DNA of 43,160 nucleotides from a bacterium (GCA_021158195.1 JAGGVA010000031.1:1-43160), one strand, 5' to 3'. Numbered from the stretch's first letter, positions 23,933 to 31,845 are shown. The notes: generated by a model from the sequence alone, not told the origin. Numbers and translations: made by a program.

Positions 23933-25024
23933 TTATCCCAGCAGCGCAATTGCTATTCCTACGATAGCAGCGACTACACCAATCACCCAAAAACGCATTG
24001 TTACTTTGTAGTGGGGCCAGCCTTTTCCTTCGAAATGATGATGAATTGGGGCTGCCAAAAATAATTTTCTTTTGAAGTATTTTTTCCAAAAAAGTTGAAG
24101 GATGACCGAAAGCACTTCTATTACTAAAAGAATGCCGATTATAGGCAAAACTAATACAGAATTTGAAAGAAAAGCCACTACTGTGAGAGCAGCACAAAGA
24201 GCCATTACTCCGGTTTCTCCCATATAAAAACGGGCTGGAGGAATATTAAACCACAAGAAAGCCAGAATGGCTCCGGCAATTGAAGCGCAAAAAGCGGCTA
24301 AGTCAATTTGTCCTCTAAAAAAAGCAATTGCTCCATAAGCGCCAAATATTGTTGTAAAAGCCCCTCCTGCCAACCCGTCTAATCCATCAATAACTCCTCC
24401 AGCATAAGTAGCCATCATTACAAGAATAAAAAATGGAATGTAAAGAACTCCCAGATAAATATCGCCATTGCCGGGAATATGTATTGTTTCCCAGCCAAGT
24501 TTATAGTAAAACCATAATCCTCCCACAAAGCCAATAAGAAACATTGAAAATAATCGGAATTTTAAACTTAATCCTCCACCAATATACTTTCCTTTACCTT
24601 TTGTTTGTAAAAAATCATCAACAAAGCCAACGATGGCTCCAGCGATAAGAGCAAAAAGTGGCAACCAAGTTTGTCCTCGGCTTAAAAAGTTTATTTTTTT
24701 AAAGATATCAACTCCTGTTTTTGAAAGAAGAAAGAAAAGAAAAATTACTATGGAAGGAATAACCCATACCAGAAGGCCCCCAAAACGCGGAACTTTTATT
24801 TCCTCTTCTTTGTGAAACTTCGAGACAACCGGGATTTCTTTTCCATCTATTGATTTTGTTCGAGCATTTTTTTTCCAGAGTTTATGTTTGTATAAAAAGT
24901 TAGTAAGAAGAGGAGTTGAAAAAAAAGCAATCAAAAAAGAAATGGTGCCGATAAAAAAAACTTTTAGAGTATTGATTACTAAAGCAGGATCTGACAAATA
25001 AAGTGGAAGATTGTTGTTTACCAT
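23933..25024 (-). CDS. mraY: Phospho-N-acetylmuramoyl-pentapeptide transferase
   Basis: 363 residues with ten predicted membrane helices. Signatures are GFVDDFLQTKGKG (Asp pair of the active site), GVIDGLDGLAGG, FYMGETGVMAL and the family-specific APIHHHFEGKGWPHYKV loop. It moves phospho-MurNAc-pentapeptide to undecaprenyl phosphate, forming lipid I. It overlaps the upstream carboxypeptidase gene by 7 bp. Confidence 0.96.
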   Translation of the reverse strand: MVNNNLPLYLSDPALVINTLKVFFIGTISFLIAFFSTPLLTNFLYKHKLWKKNARTKSIDGKEIPVVSKFHKEEEIKVPRFGGLLVWVIPSIVIFLFFLLSKTGVDIFKKINFLSRGQTWLPLFALIAGAIVGFVDDFLQTKGKGKYIGGGLSLKFRLFSMFLIGFVGGLWFYYKLGWETIHIPGNGDIYLGVLYIPFFILVMMATYAGGVIDGLDGLAGGAFTTIFGAYGAIAFFRGQIDLAAFCASIAGAILAFLWFNIPPARFYMGETGVMALCAALTVVAFLSNSVLVLPIIGILLVIEVLSVILQLFWKKYFKRKLFLAAPIHHHFEGKGWPHYKVTMRFWVIGVVAAIVGIAIALLG

Positions 25025-26076
25025 ATATATGCTTTTTTAATCCATTGAGTTAGTTTTTTCATTTCTTCAAATCTGTTTTCTGACCCTAATATTACATTTA
25101 CCACAACTCCCTTTTTGTTCGGGGCTTCAATTACCAAAAGGAAACATTCTTTTGCCATAGGAGTATATCCTGTTTTCCCTCCTATAATTTTGTATTTCTT
25201 GACGAACTCTTCATCACTAAGAAGTTTATTAGTGCTAATCATTTTATGATGAAAGGACCCATCAGGTCTATAAAGATAGTATTCCTTTTTTCTGGTTATT
25301 TCCCAGATAAGATTTACTCTTGGATCTCGCCAACTTTCCTTTGTTAAAAAAATGGCAAACTTGGCTAAATCATACGCAGTAGAAAAATTATATTTTTCTC
25401 CGGGAAAATCGGGATCAACTCCTACAGGATCATTTAAATAAGTTTCTTTTAAGCCGATTTTTTTGATTTCTTGATTTAGGAGTGCTGTAAATTTATCCTT
25501 CCCTATTAAATCAGCAATAGCCATAGCAGCATCATTACTTGATTCAATAAGCACAGAATGTAAAAGATCTTCCAGGACAAACTTTTCTCCAAGCCAAAAT
25601 TGTCCTGTATCTTCTTCTGTGTCTATGGCTTCTTTAGTAATTTCTACTTCTCGTTTTAAATTGAAACTTTTTGTTGCATAATAGGCAGTAAATAACTTAC
25701 TAATACTGGCAATCGGGAGCGGCTGATTTATATTTTTAGCATAAAGAATTCTTTGTTCTCCTTGATCAGTATACAAAAAAGAAATAGCCGCTTTCGCATT
25801 AAGTTCTAATGGTTCTACATTCCAATTTCTGAAGGGTTTAAGAAAACTATAATCAACCGGCATTTGCATTAATGCTTTTTGATAGACATCTTTTGAATAT
25901 TGCCATTCTAAATAATTACTGAGTAATACATTAAGAAAATAAAAACTTCCGGCTACAATAGCCGCAATCAAAACAAAACCAAAAAACTTAAATGAGGGTT
26001 TCTTTTTGATATTTAAACTTTCTAAATTAGTGCTTAAAACTAATGCTCTTTTTTTGGTTTTTTGATTTCCAAACAT
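25018..26076 (-). CDS. D-alanyl-D-alanine carboxypeptidase (peptidase S11, PBP5-like)
   Basis: 352 residues. A membrane anchor lies at about 31-52, then the penicilloyl-serine transferase domain with S124-x-x-K127 (SISK), S179-x-N181 (SSND) and KTGYTP. All three active-site motifs are intact. It trims the terminal D-Ala from pentapeptide stems outside the membrane. No C-terminal amphipathic anchor is evident because anchoring is N-terminal. The start lies 37 bp inside the aspS 3' end, so it is coupled to aspS. Confidence 0.92.
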   Translation of the reverse strand: MFGNQKTKKRALVLSTNLESLNIKKKPSFKFFGFVLIAAIVAGSFYFLNVLLSNYLEWQYSKDVYQKALMQMPVDYSFLKPFRNWNVEPLELNAKAAISFLYTDQGEQRILYAKNINQPLPIASISKLFTAYYATKSFNLKREVEITKEAIDTEEDTGQFWLGEKFVLEDLLHSVLIESSNDAAMAIADLIGKDKFTALLNQEIKKIGLKETYLNDPVGVDPDFPGEKYNFSTAYDLAKFAIFLTKESWRDPRVNLIWEITRKKEYYLYRPDGSFHHKMISTNKLLSDEEFVKKYKIIGGKTGYTPMAKECFLLVIEAPNKKGVVVNVILGSENRFEEMKKLTQWIKKAYIW

Positions 26077-27446
26077 AATTCTTTGAGTTGTTCTTTAGAA
26101 ACTTCCGAGGGAGCATTCATCATTAAATCTCTAGAATCTCCAGTTTTTGGAAAGGCAATAACCTCTCTAATGTTTGGTTCGTTGAGCAATAAAGAAACCA
26201 GTCGGTCTAAACCTAAAGCAATACCTCCATGAGGTGGTACCCCATAATCAAATGCTTCTAATAAATGCCCAAATTTTTCTTTAATTTCTGATTTTGTATG
26301 CCCCATTACCTCAAAAACCGCCTCCAACATTTCTTTTTTATAACTTCTCAAACTTCCTCCTCCTATTTCGTATCCATTTAATACAAGATCATACTGATAA
26401 GCAAGAATTTTCTCCGGGTTGTTTTTAATTTCGGCAATATCTTCAGTTTGAGGCCTAGTAAAAGGATGATGGACGCTTTTCCACCTCTTTTCTTCTTCTG
26501 ACCATTCAAACATAGGGAAATCTATAATAAAGGCAAAAGCCAGTTCGTCTTGATCTTTTTTATCTTTTCTTAGATCTGGCCTATCTGAGCCATATTTTTC
26601 CATTGCTTCTTTGTATTGAAGTCGAGGAAAGGGAGTTTGAGAAATATGTTTTTTTGGGAAAACATTTTTCACCGCTTCAATCATCATTTCTTCTATTAGC
26701 GCCAAGATATCTTCTTGACTTACAAAGGAAAGTTCCATATCAATTTGAGTGAATTCTGCCTGTCTGTCTGCTCGGGGATCTTCATCTCTAAAGCATCGGG
26801 CTATTTGAAAGTATTTTTCAAAACCGGCAACCATTAAAAGTTGCTTGTATTGTTGAGGACTTTGAGGTAAGGCATAAAATTTACCCGGCTGGAGACGAGA
26901 GGGCACTAAAAAATCTCTTGCTCCTTCAGGAGTAGATTTAGTTAATATAGGAGTTTCTATTTCAAAAAACCCTTTTGATTTAAGAAAATCTCTAACAAAA
27001 TGGATAACCTCCTGTCTTAATTTGAGATTTTTTTTCAGGCGTGATCTTCTGAGGTCAAGATATCTGTATTTGAGTCGCTTTTCTTCACTTATATCGTAAC
27101 CATCTCCATCAATAGAAAATGGCAGTGTTTTAGCAGGCGAGAGAATTTTTAATTCTTTAGCAAGAAGTTCAATATTGCCGGTTAATAAATCTGGGTTTTC
27201 TGTTCCTTTTGGCCTTTGATTTACTTCTCCTGTGATTTCTATTACATATTCCGGCTTTAGTTCTTTTGCTCTTTCCATTAACTTGCTATTTTTGTCAGCA
27301 GCAAAAACTACCTGTAAAGTTCCAGAAATATCTCTAAGATCTAAAAAGATAATCTTTCCATGAGTTCTTATATTATTCGCCCACCCCATTACTTTTACTT
27401 CTTGGCCAATATTGTTCACTGTGTCTTTGATAAGAGTTCTTTTCAT
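26040..27446 (-). CDS. aspS: Aspartyl-tRNA synthetase lacking the GAD insertion
   Basis: 468 residues; bacterial AspRS is usually about 590. An OB-fold anticodon domain (1-105) is followed by the class II core with YRYLDLRR, motif 2 (FRDEDPRADRQAEFTQID, 219-236) and the C-terminal motif 3 (GIALGLDRLVSLL). Between YGSDRPDLR (285-293) and FIIDFPMFEWSE (306-317) there are only about a dozen residues, where bacterial enzymes carry the roughly 110-residue GAD domain. The rest looks bacterial (SPQQYKQLLMVAG). It may also charge tRNA-Asn if AsnRS is absent. It overlaps the response-regulator stop by 4 bp. Confidence 0.94.
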   Translation of the reverse strand: MKRTLIKDTVNNIGQEVKVMGWANNIRTHGKIIFLDLRDISGTLQVVFAADKNSKLMERAKELKPEYVIEITGEVNQRPKGTENPDLLTGNIELLAKELKILSPAKTLPFSIDGDGYDISEEKRLKYRYLDLRRSRLKKNLKLRQEVIHFVRDFLKSKGFFEIETPILTKSTPEGARDFLVPSRLQPGKFYALPQSPQQYKQLLMVAGFEKYFQIARCFRDEDPRADRQAEFTQIDMELSFVSQEDILALIEEMMIEAVKNVFPKKHISQTPFPRLQYKEAMEKYGSDRPDLRKDKKDQDELAFAFIIDFPMFEWSEEEKRWKSVHHPFTRPQTEDIAEIKNNPEKILAYQYDLVLNGYEIGGGSLRSYKKEMLEAVFEVMGHTKSEIKEKFGHLLEAFDYGVPPHGGIALGLDRLVSLLLNEPNIREVIAFPKTGDSRDLMMNAPSEVSKEQLKELCLEIKKPKKEH

Positions 27447-27811
27447 ATTATTTGTTGAATTTTTTGAACAATCTCTGAAGGAGTATAGTTTGCTTTTATT
27501 ATATAATCCTTCACTTTATATTTTTTTGCCTCATCGAAATAATTTTCTCCTTCAAGATTGGAAAAGATGATTACAGGAATATTATTTTTCTCTTTTCTTA
27601 ATTTTTTAAGAAAAGAGAGGCCGTCTTCTTTTGGAAGAATGATGTCTAAGATTATAAGATGGAAAGATCTTTTCCTTAAAATCTTTTTTGCCTCTTCGGC
27701 GTCAAAAACACAAGTAACATCAAAGCCCGCTTCTTTAAGTTTTTTTAGATAGATATCTTGAATTAAGGGTTCGTCTTCTACCAAAAGAATTTTTTTCTTC
27801 TTGGCAGACAT
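27443..27811 (-). CDS. Single-domain response regulator (CheY/Spo0F-like)
   Basis: 122 residues, only a receiver domain: acidic pair E12/D13, phospho-acceptor D56 (LIILDIILP), Ser84 in the switch position, and conserved Lys106 (YIIKANYTP). No output domain and no histidine kinase are in the window. A perfect TATAAT lies 6 bp before the ATG, so the mRNA would start at or next to the start codon. It is the first gene of a run with aspS and wall genes, coupled by ATGA. Confidence 0.9.
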   Translation of the reverse strand: MSAKKKKILLVEDEPLIQDIYLKKLKEAGFDVTCVFDAEEAKKILRKRSFHLIILDIILPKEDGLSFLKKLRKEKNNIPVIIFSNLEGENYFDEAKKYKVKDYIIKANYTPSEIVQKIQQII

Positions 27812-27817
27812 TTATCT

Positions 27818-27823
27818 ATTATA
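27818..27823 (-). promoter_or_regulatory. -10 box giving a leaderless response-regulator mRNA
   Basis: TATAAT on the minus strand, then AGATAA, then ATG. The -35 at the matching distance (CTGGAA, 17-bp spacer) is only 3 of 6. Confidence 0.5.
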
Positions 27824-27850
27824 CCAAAAAATTTTTATATTTCCAGTTTT

Positions 27851-27890
27851 GTATTCAAAAAGAAAAGAGGGCCAACCTTAAGGTTGGCCC
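27851..27890 (-). terminator. Intrinsic terminator of the candidate RNA
   Basis: Perfect 22-bp palindrome at 27869-27890 (arms GGGCCAACCTT/AAGGTTGGCCC), followed on the minus strand by TCTTTTCTTTTTG. No T-tract on the plus side, so it works in the minus direction. Confidence 0.85.
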
Positions 27891-28042
27891 GCACAAATAG
27901 TATGGGAAAGCGCGGAAGTTCGGAAAAGGAGGTGACCAATTAAATTCGCAGCACTTTTGATCTTGGATCTAAGTAGGGGGTTCAACAAGTGGGCGGTTAT
28001 TCCCGCGCTTTCCCATTTTATGGCAGGATTTGTTAAGGTTCT
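27851..28042 (-). ncRNA. Candidate structured RNA of about 190 nt
   Basis: This explains most of the 327-bp gene-free stretch 27812-28138. A promoter with perfect hexamers (28049-28078) predicts a start near 28042. The RNA has a perfect 14-bp closing stem (28016-28003 with 27915-27902), an 87-nt interior with a small ACUU/GAUC hairpin, and a terminator at 27851-27890. The overall plan of a long closing stem around a large bubble recalls 6S RNA, but I cannot match it to 6S, SRP, tmRNA or RNase P. The interior includes GGUCACCUCCUUUU (27937-27924), almost the 16S rRNA 3' tail. It could instead be a 5' leader with attenuator for the response-regulator operon. Confidence 0.55.
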
Positions 28043-28048
28043 ATTTTT

Positions 28049-28078
28049 ATTATATCCTTGGCTCAAAATATATGTCAA
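28049..28078 (-). promoter_or_regulatory. Consensus promoter of the candidate RNA
   Basis: Minus strand: TTGACA (28078-28073), 18-bp spacer, TATAAT (28054-28049). Both hexamers match consensus at 6 of 6, the best pair in the window. Confidence 0.75.
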
Positions 28079-28089
28079 GGGTTTGCGGT

Positions 28090-28117
28090 TTGAGTCAATT
28101 GGAATTTTTGTTATAAT
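28090..28117 (+). promoter_or_regulatory. Promoter of valS
   Basis: TTGAGT (28090-28095), 16-bp spacer, TATAAT (28112-28117), about 22 bp before the valS ATG; it diverges from the RNA promoter. Confidence 0.55.
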
Positions 28118-28138
28118 GAAAAATCTAAAAATTATTGT

Positions 28139-30499
28139 ATGAAAAAACAATACGATTTCAAAATTTCAGAAAAAAAGTGGCAGAAATTCTGGGAAAAAGA
28201 AAAAATTTTTAAATTCAATCCCAAAAAGAAAGGCAAACTTTTTTCTATTGATACTCCCCCGCCTACCTTGAGTGGCAAGATGCACATTGGTCATGCTTTT
28301 TCTTATACTCATCAAGATATTATTGCTCGCTATCATCGAATGAAAGGTGAAAATGTTTTTTATCCTTTTGGCGTTGACAATAACGGACTTCCTTCAGAAA
28401 AGTTGGTAGAAAAGTTAAATAAAGTGAAAATTTTTGATTTAGGAAGAAAGAAATTTGTTCAACTCTGTCAAAAAACCCTCAAAAAGATTCTTCCAGAGTT
28501 TATTTCTGACTGGAAAAGAATAGGAATGTCTTGCGATTTTTCGCTTTTTTATTCTACTATAAGCCCTGAAGTTCAAAAATTAAGCCAGAAATATTTTTTA
28601 GATTTATTTAAAAAGAACAGAATTTATAGAAAAGAAACCCCTACTCTTTGGTGTCCGGAATGTCAAACTGCCATAGCCCAGGCAGAATTAGAAGATAAAG
28701 AAGAAGAGATTCTCTTTAATGATATAGAGTTTTCTTTAGAAGATGGTGGAAAGATTATTATTTCTACCACAAGGCCCGAGCTCCTGCCAAGTTGTGTGGC
28801 AATTTTTGTGCACCCCAAAGACAAAAGATACAGAAAATTTATTGGCAAGAAAGCCATTGTTCCCATATTCGGACAGAAAGTAAAAATAATGCCTGATAGT
28901 AAAGTTGACATAAAGAAAGGAAGCGGTGTAGTAATGTGCTGCACTTTTGGCGATACTACAGATATAGAATGGTATTTCAAACACAAACTACCTCTTAGAA
29001 TTTCTATTACTAAAGACGGTAGGATGAATGAACTAGCCAAAGAATTTCAAGGTTTACCTATAGAAATTGCCAGAAAGAAAATTATAGAACGCCTCAAGAA
29101 TGAAGGGCTTATTAAAAACCAAAAGAAAATAATTCATTCGGTTAATGTTCACGAAAGATGCGGCCATAAAATAGAAATATTGTCTACTCCGCAGTGGTTT
29201 ATAAAATACCTTGATTTAAGGCAAGAGTTTTTGAAGCAGTCATCGAAACTCCACTGGTATCCAAAACATATGAAGTCGCGCTTGGATAATTGGATTAAGG
29301 GATTAAGGTGGGATTGGTGTATCTCCCGGCAGAGATATTTTGGAATTCCTATTCCTGTGTGGTACTGTCAGAATTGTAAAAAGATAATTCTTCCCGATGA
29401 AAAAGATTTGCCAGTAGACCCTTTACACCAAAAGCCAAAAAAGAAATGTAGTTGTGGCTCTAATAAATTTATTCCCGAGAGCGATGTTTTAGATACTTGG
29501 GTTACCAGTTCGCTAACTCCTCAAATTGCCTTTTCTCTTTTAGGCAAGAACGTTTCTCGGAGCAAAATGCTTCCTATGTCTTTAAGACCTCAGGCACATG
29601 ATATTATAAATTTCTGGCTATTTTATACTCTTGTTCGTTCTTATTTACATTTTAAGAAGATCCCTTGGAAAGATGTGGTAATTTCAGGGTTTGTTTTAGA
29701 CCCAAAAGGTGAAAAAATGTCGAAATCCAAAGGCAATGTCGTTGAGCCGCAGATAATTATTGAAAAGTACGGGGCAGATGCTATCCGCTACTGGGCTGCA
29801 AGTGCAAGATTAGGAGAGGATTTACGATACTCAGAAGAAGAAATCAAGCAAGGAAAAAGAACAGTAACAAAACTTTGGAATGCTTCAAGGTTTTCTTTAA
29901 TGCACCTAAAAAGATATTCGCCAAAGAAAATTAGCCCTCAAGGGTTAGAAGACGAAGATAAATGGCTTTTGACAAAACTTTACAGAACCCTGAGAGATTA
30001 TCGGAATTTTATGGATAAATATGAATATTCAAAAGCCAAAGAAACTTTAGATAAATTTTTCTGGAGAGATTTTTGCGACAATTATTTAGAGATAATAAAG
30101 CCCAGAGTTTACAATCCAGAATCTTCCCAAAAATTGAAGTCAGCCCAATTTACTCTTTACACTTCCCTACTTTCTATTCTCAAACTTTATGCTCCTTTTA
30201 TGCCCTTTGTAACAGAGGAAATTTACCAGATGTATTTTAGAAAATTTGAAAAAGAAAAAAGCATCCACATAACTTTGCTTCCAAAACCAAACAAGAAATT
30301 ATATTTCCCAAGAACTGCTCACAATTTTGAATTTGTAATTGAGGCAATAGCCCAGATAAGAAAATACAAATCAGAACACAAACTTCCAATGAATGCAGAA
30401 ATTCAAGAGGTCTCGATTAAAACAAAAAATAAGAAACTTTTGGAGAAGTATTTTCCTCTTTTGCAAAGAGTTCTAAATGTGAAAAGGATTAAATATTAA
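28139..30499 (+). CDS. valS: Valyl-tRNA synthetase, short form
   Basis: 786 residues, about 100-160 shorter than usual bacterial ValRS. Class I core: DTPPPTLSGKMHIGHAFSY (HIGH) and GEKMSKSKGNVVEPQ (KMSKS). A Zn-ribbon (WCPECQTAIAQAEL) and editing domain follow, with a second ribbon (WYCQNCKKI...CSCGS) before DVLDTWVTSSLTPQ. The GVDNNGLPSE and SARLGEDLRYSEEEIKQGK segments fit ValRS and look closer to archaeal-type enzymes. It ends at the anticodon-binding domain, without the C-terminal coiled-coil arm typical of bacterial ValRS. ATG with no SD, short leader. Confidence 0.92.
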   Translation: MKKQYDFKISEKKWQKFWEKEKIFKFNPKKKGKLFSIDTPPPTLSGKMHIGHAFSYTHQDIIARYHRMKGENVFYPFGVDNNGLPSEKLVEKLNKVKIFDLGRKKFVQLCQKTLKKILPEFISDWKRIGMSCDFSLFYSTISPEVQKLSQKYFLDLFKKNRIYRKETPTLWCPECQTAIAQAELEDKEEEILFNDIEFSLEDGGKIIISTTRPELLPSCVAIFVHPKDKRYRKFIGKKAIVPIFGQKVKIMPDSKVDIKKGSGVVMCCTFGDTTDIEWYFKHKLPLRISITKDGRMNELAKEFQGLPIEIARKKIIERLKNEGLIKNQKKIIHSVNVHERCGHKIEILSTPQWFIKYLDLRQEFLKQSSKLHWYPKHMKSRLDNWIKGLRWDWCISRQRYFGIPIPVWYCQNCKKIILPDEKDLPVDPLHQKPKKKCSCGSNKFIPESDVLDTWVTSSLTPQIAFSLLGKNVSRSKMLPMSLRPQAHDIINFWLFYTLVRSYLHFKKIPWKDVVISGFVLDPKGEKMSKSKGNVVEPQIIIEKYGADAIRYWAASARLGEDLRYSEEEIKQGKRTVTKLWNASRFSLMHLKRYSPKKISPQGLEDEDKWLLTKLYRTLRDYRNFMDKYEYSKAKETLDKFFWRDFCDNYLEIIKPRVYNPESSQKLKSAQFTLYTSLLSILKLYAPFMPFVTEEIYQMYFRKFEKEKSIHITLLPKPNKKLYFPRTAHNFEFVIEAIAQIRKYKSEHKLPMNAEIQEVSIKTKNKKLLEKYFPLLQRVLNVKRIKY

Positions 30500-30528
30500 C
30501 AAAAAAGGACCGAGTTGGTACCCGGTCC
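30500..30528 (-). terminator. Intrinsic terminator of the CxGH orphan gene
   Basis: Minus-strand stem GGACCG (30528-30523) with CGGTCC (30512-30507), extended inward by 3 pairs, then TTTTTTG. It starts directly after the stop codon. Confidence 0.85.
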
Positions 30529-30948
30529 CTACTGGGTAAAGTAATCATCGGGTAGAGTTTGTAAAAACTTCCCAAATGCTACTGCATCTTCTTGCATTTC
30601 TTTCAAGGTGCGCGATTTTTTATCTTCGGGAAAAATTTTAACCGCCCTTGGTCCTGCTTCAATAACCCATCCAAGTGAACCGGCTTCTCTTGAAGCTCCT
30701 TTGTCCTTATCTTTCCACCAGATTGCAAGAATTTGAACGAGATTAAAAAGATCGTCAGGGCTTTCGATGTCAACCATTACCCATGGATATGGGTGGCGGT
30801 CATAATGCCCTTGGCAAGACATAGATGTTTTAACTCCCCATCTTCTTAGGCCAATAACAAGATCTCTAATTTTTGCGTCAACAGGCATACCGAGACCGTC
30901 TCTTAAACTTTCTACTTCTCTTTTAACTTCTTCTAAGTTTCTTGCCAT
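30529..30948 (-). CDS. Small soluble orphan with a CQGH motif (strong SD)
   Basis: 139 residues, soluble and less AT-biased in amino-acid use than its neighbours. An N-terminal helix (LEEVKREVESLRDGLG) is followed by IRDLVIGLRRWGVKTSMSCQGHYD, with C45 and H48 in a Cys-x-Gly-His turn. PYPWVMVDIESPDDLF comes next, and a C-terminal helix ends near LPDDYF. I have a sense of similar short proteins sharing a SCxGH core but know no function; metal or nucleotide binding is only a possibility. Promoter, AAAGGAGGT SD 5 nt before ATG, and terminator make it a stand-alone unit. Confidence 0.7.
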   Translation of the reverse strand: MARNLEEVKREVESLRDGLGMPVDAKIRDLVIGLRRWGVKTSMSCQGHYDRHPYPWVMVDIESPDDLFNLVQILAIWWKDKDKGASREAGSLGWVIEAGPRAVKIFPEDKKSRTLKEMQEDAVAFGKFLQTLPDDYFTQ

Positions 30949-30972
30949 TTTTACCTCCTTTTATTCTTTAAA

Positions 30973-31001
30973 ATTATACCACAATTTATTAAAAAAAGCA
31001 A
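30973..31001 (-). promoter_or_regulatory. Promoter of the CxGH orphan gene
   Basis: Minus strand: TTGCTT (31001-30996), 17-bp spacer, TATAAT (30978-30973). Confidence 0.55.
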
Positions 31002-31016
31002 CATTTTGTAGAAAAT

Positions 31017-31835
31017 TTATTGTTTAGAGTTTGGAGTATATCTCACTCTCATTTTTTTTGGCGGATTATGTTTCAAGATACCGCTTAATCCAATTAGCCC
31101 TATGCCTATAAAGATAAAAAATATGATAAGTAATATTATTATATCTATTGGATGTGCAGGCGTAATGAGAAATAATATTATTCCAATAATTAAAAAAACA
31201 ATAGCAGCCCGTCTGTAATTTTTAACAAAAACTTCTGTCAAACCAAAAAGAGTCATTAATAAGGCAAGAAAGCCCATAAAGAATCCTCCTCTCCCTATTC
31301 CTCCATTTTCTATACGAGATGGAAAATAAAGGAAAAAAGATAAGAAGAGAATAAAACTTCCTATTATACTCATTCTTTTTAGCAACTTTTCAAAGAATAA
31401 TTTTTTTTCCTCCGTTTCTGAAGCATTTATATTTGTAATCTCTTTGCTTGTCTTTCTGGTAAAAATGATTGCGAGAATAAGACACAAAATGCTTGTTATA
31501 GCCACGGATATAATAGTATGAGACAGGATACAGATTAATAAAGCGGGTACGAGAACAAATCCCAATGAGGGGTGGAACAAAGAAAGGGCCTCTTTTGGTC
31601 TATTGTTTTGCAGTTTTGCACAGCTAACAAGCCCTAGAATACCTCCGATAATAAGACTAATTGCTCCAGGAAACACAAAAAAGAAATCAAATAGACCCTC
31701 TAATCCTACCGTTCCTTTCTCTGTGACAAGAAAACTATTATAAAGAAAAAATTTTGCTAATCCTAATGCAGACAATGATCCAATGACACCTAAAGTTGTT
31801 GCGAAAAGTTTTGTATTTTTTGGTAAATATGGCAT
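31017..31835 (-). CDS. Polytopic membrane protein, unknown
   Basis: 272 residues with about eight hydrophobic segments and a basic C-terminal tail (PKKMRVRYTPNSK). Small loops connect the helices and no conserved catalytic motif stands out. It starts 10 bp after the DUF975-like gene on the same strand, so they probably share a transcript. No SD and no family recognised. Confidence 0.6.
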   Translation of the reverse strand: MPYLPKNTKLFATTLGVIGSLSALGLAKFFLYNSFLVTEKGTVGLEGLFDFFFVFPGAISLIIGGILGLVSCAKLQNNRPKEALSLFHPSLGFVLVPALLICILSHTIISVAITSILCLILAIIFTRKTSKEITNINASETEEKKLFFEKLLKRMSIIGSFILFLSFFLYFPSRIENGGIGRGGFFMGFLALLMTLFGLTEVFVKNYRRAAIVFLIIGIILFLITPAHPIDIIILLIIFFIFIGIGLIGLSGILKHNPPKKMRVRYTPNSKQ

Positions 31836-31845
31836 ATGAATAATA

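Noticed and set aside
23841..24197. N-terminal extension of the murL frame (119 extra residues)
   Set aside because: The extra part overlaps mraY in another frame and crosses the hairpin, and its Cys/Ser/Arg-rich composition is not protein-like; the ATG at 23840 begins the recognisable protein.
27924..27937. Perfect SD for a plus-strand gene
   Set aside because: No ATG, GTG or TTG lies 4-12 nt downstream of AAAAGGAGGTGACC, and no open frame follows; the minus-strand RNA reading fits better.
27976..28000. tRNA-like T arm (GGTTCAA)
   Set aside because: No acceptor stem, anticodon arm or CCA partner can be drawn around it. I saw no tRNA elsewhere in the window.
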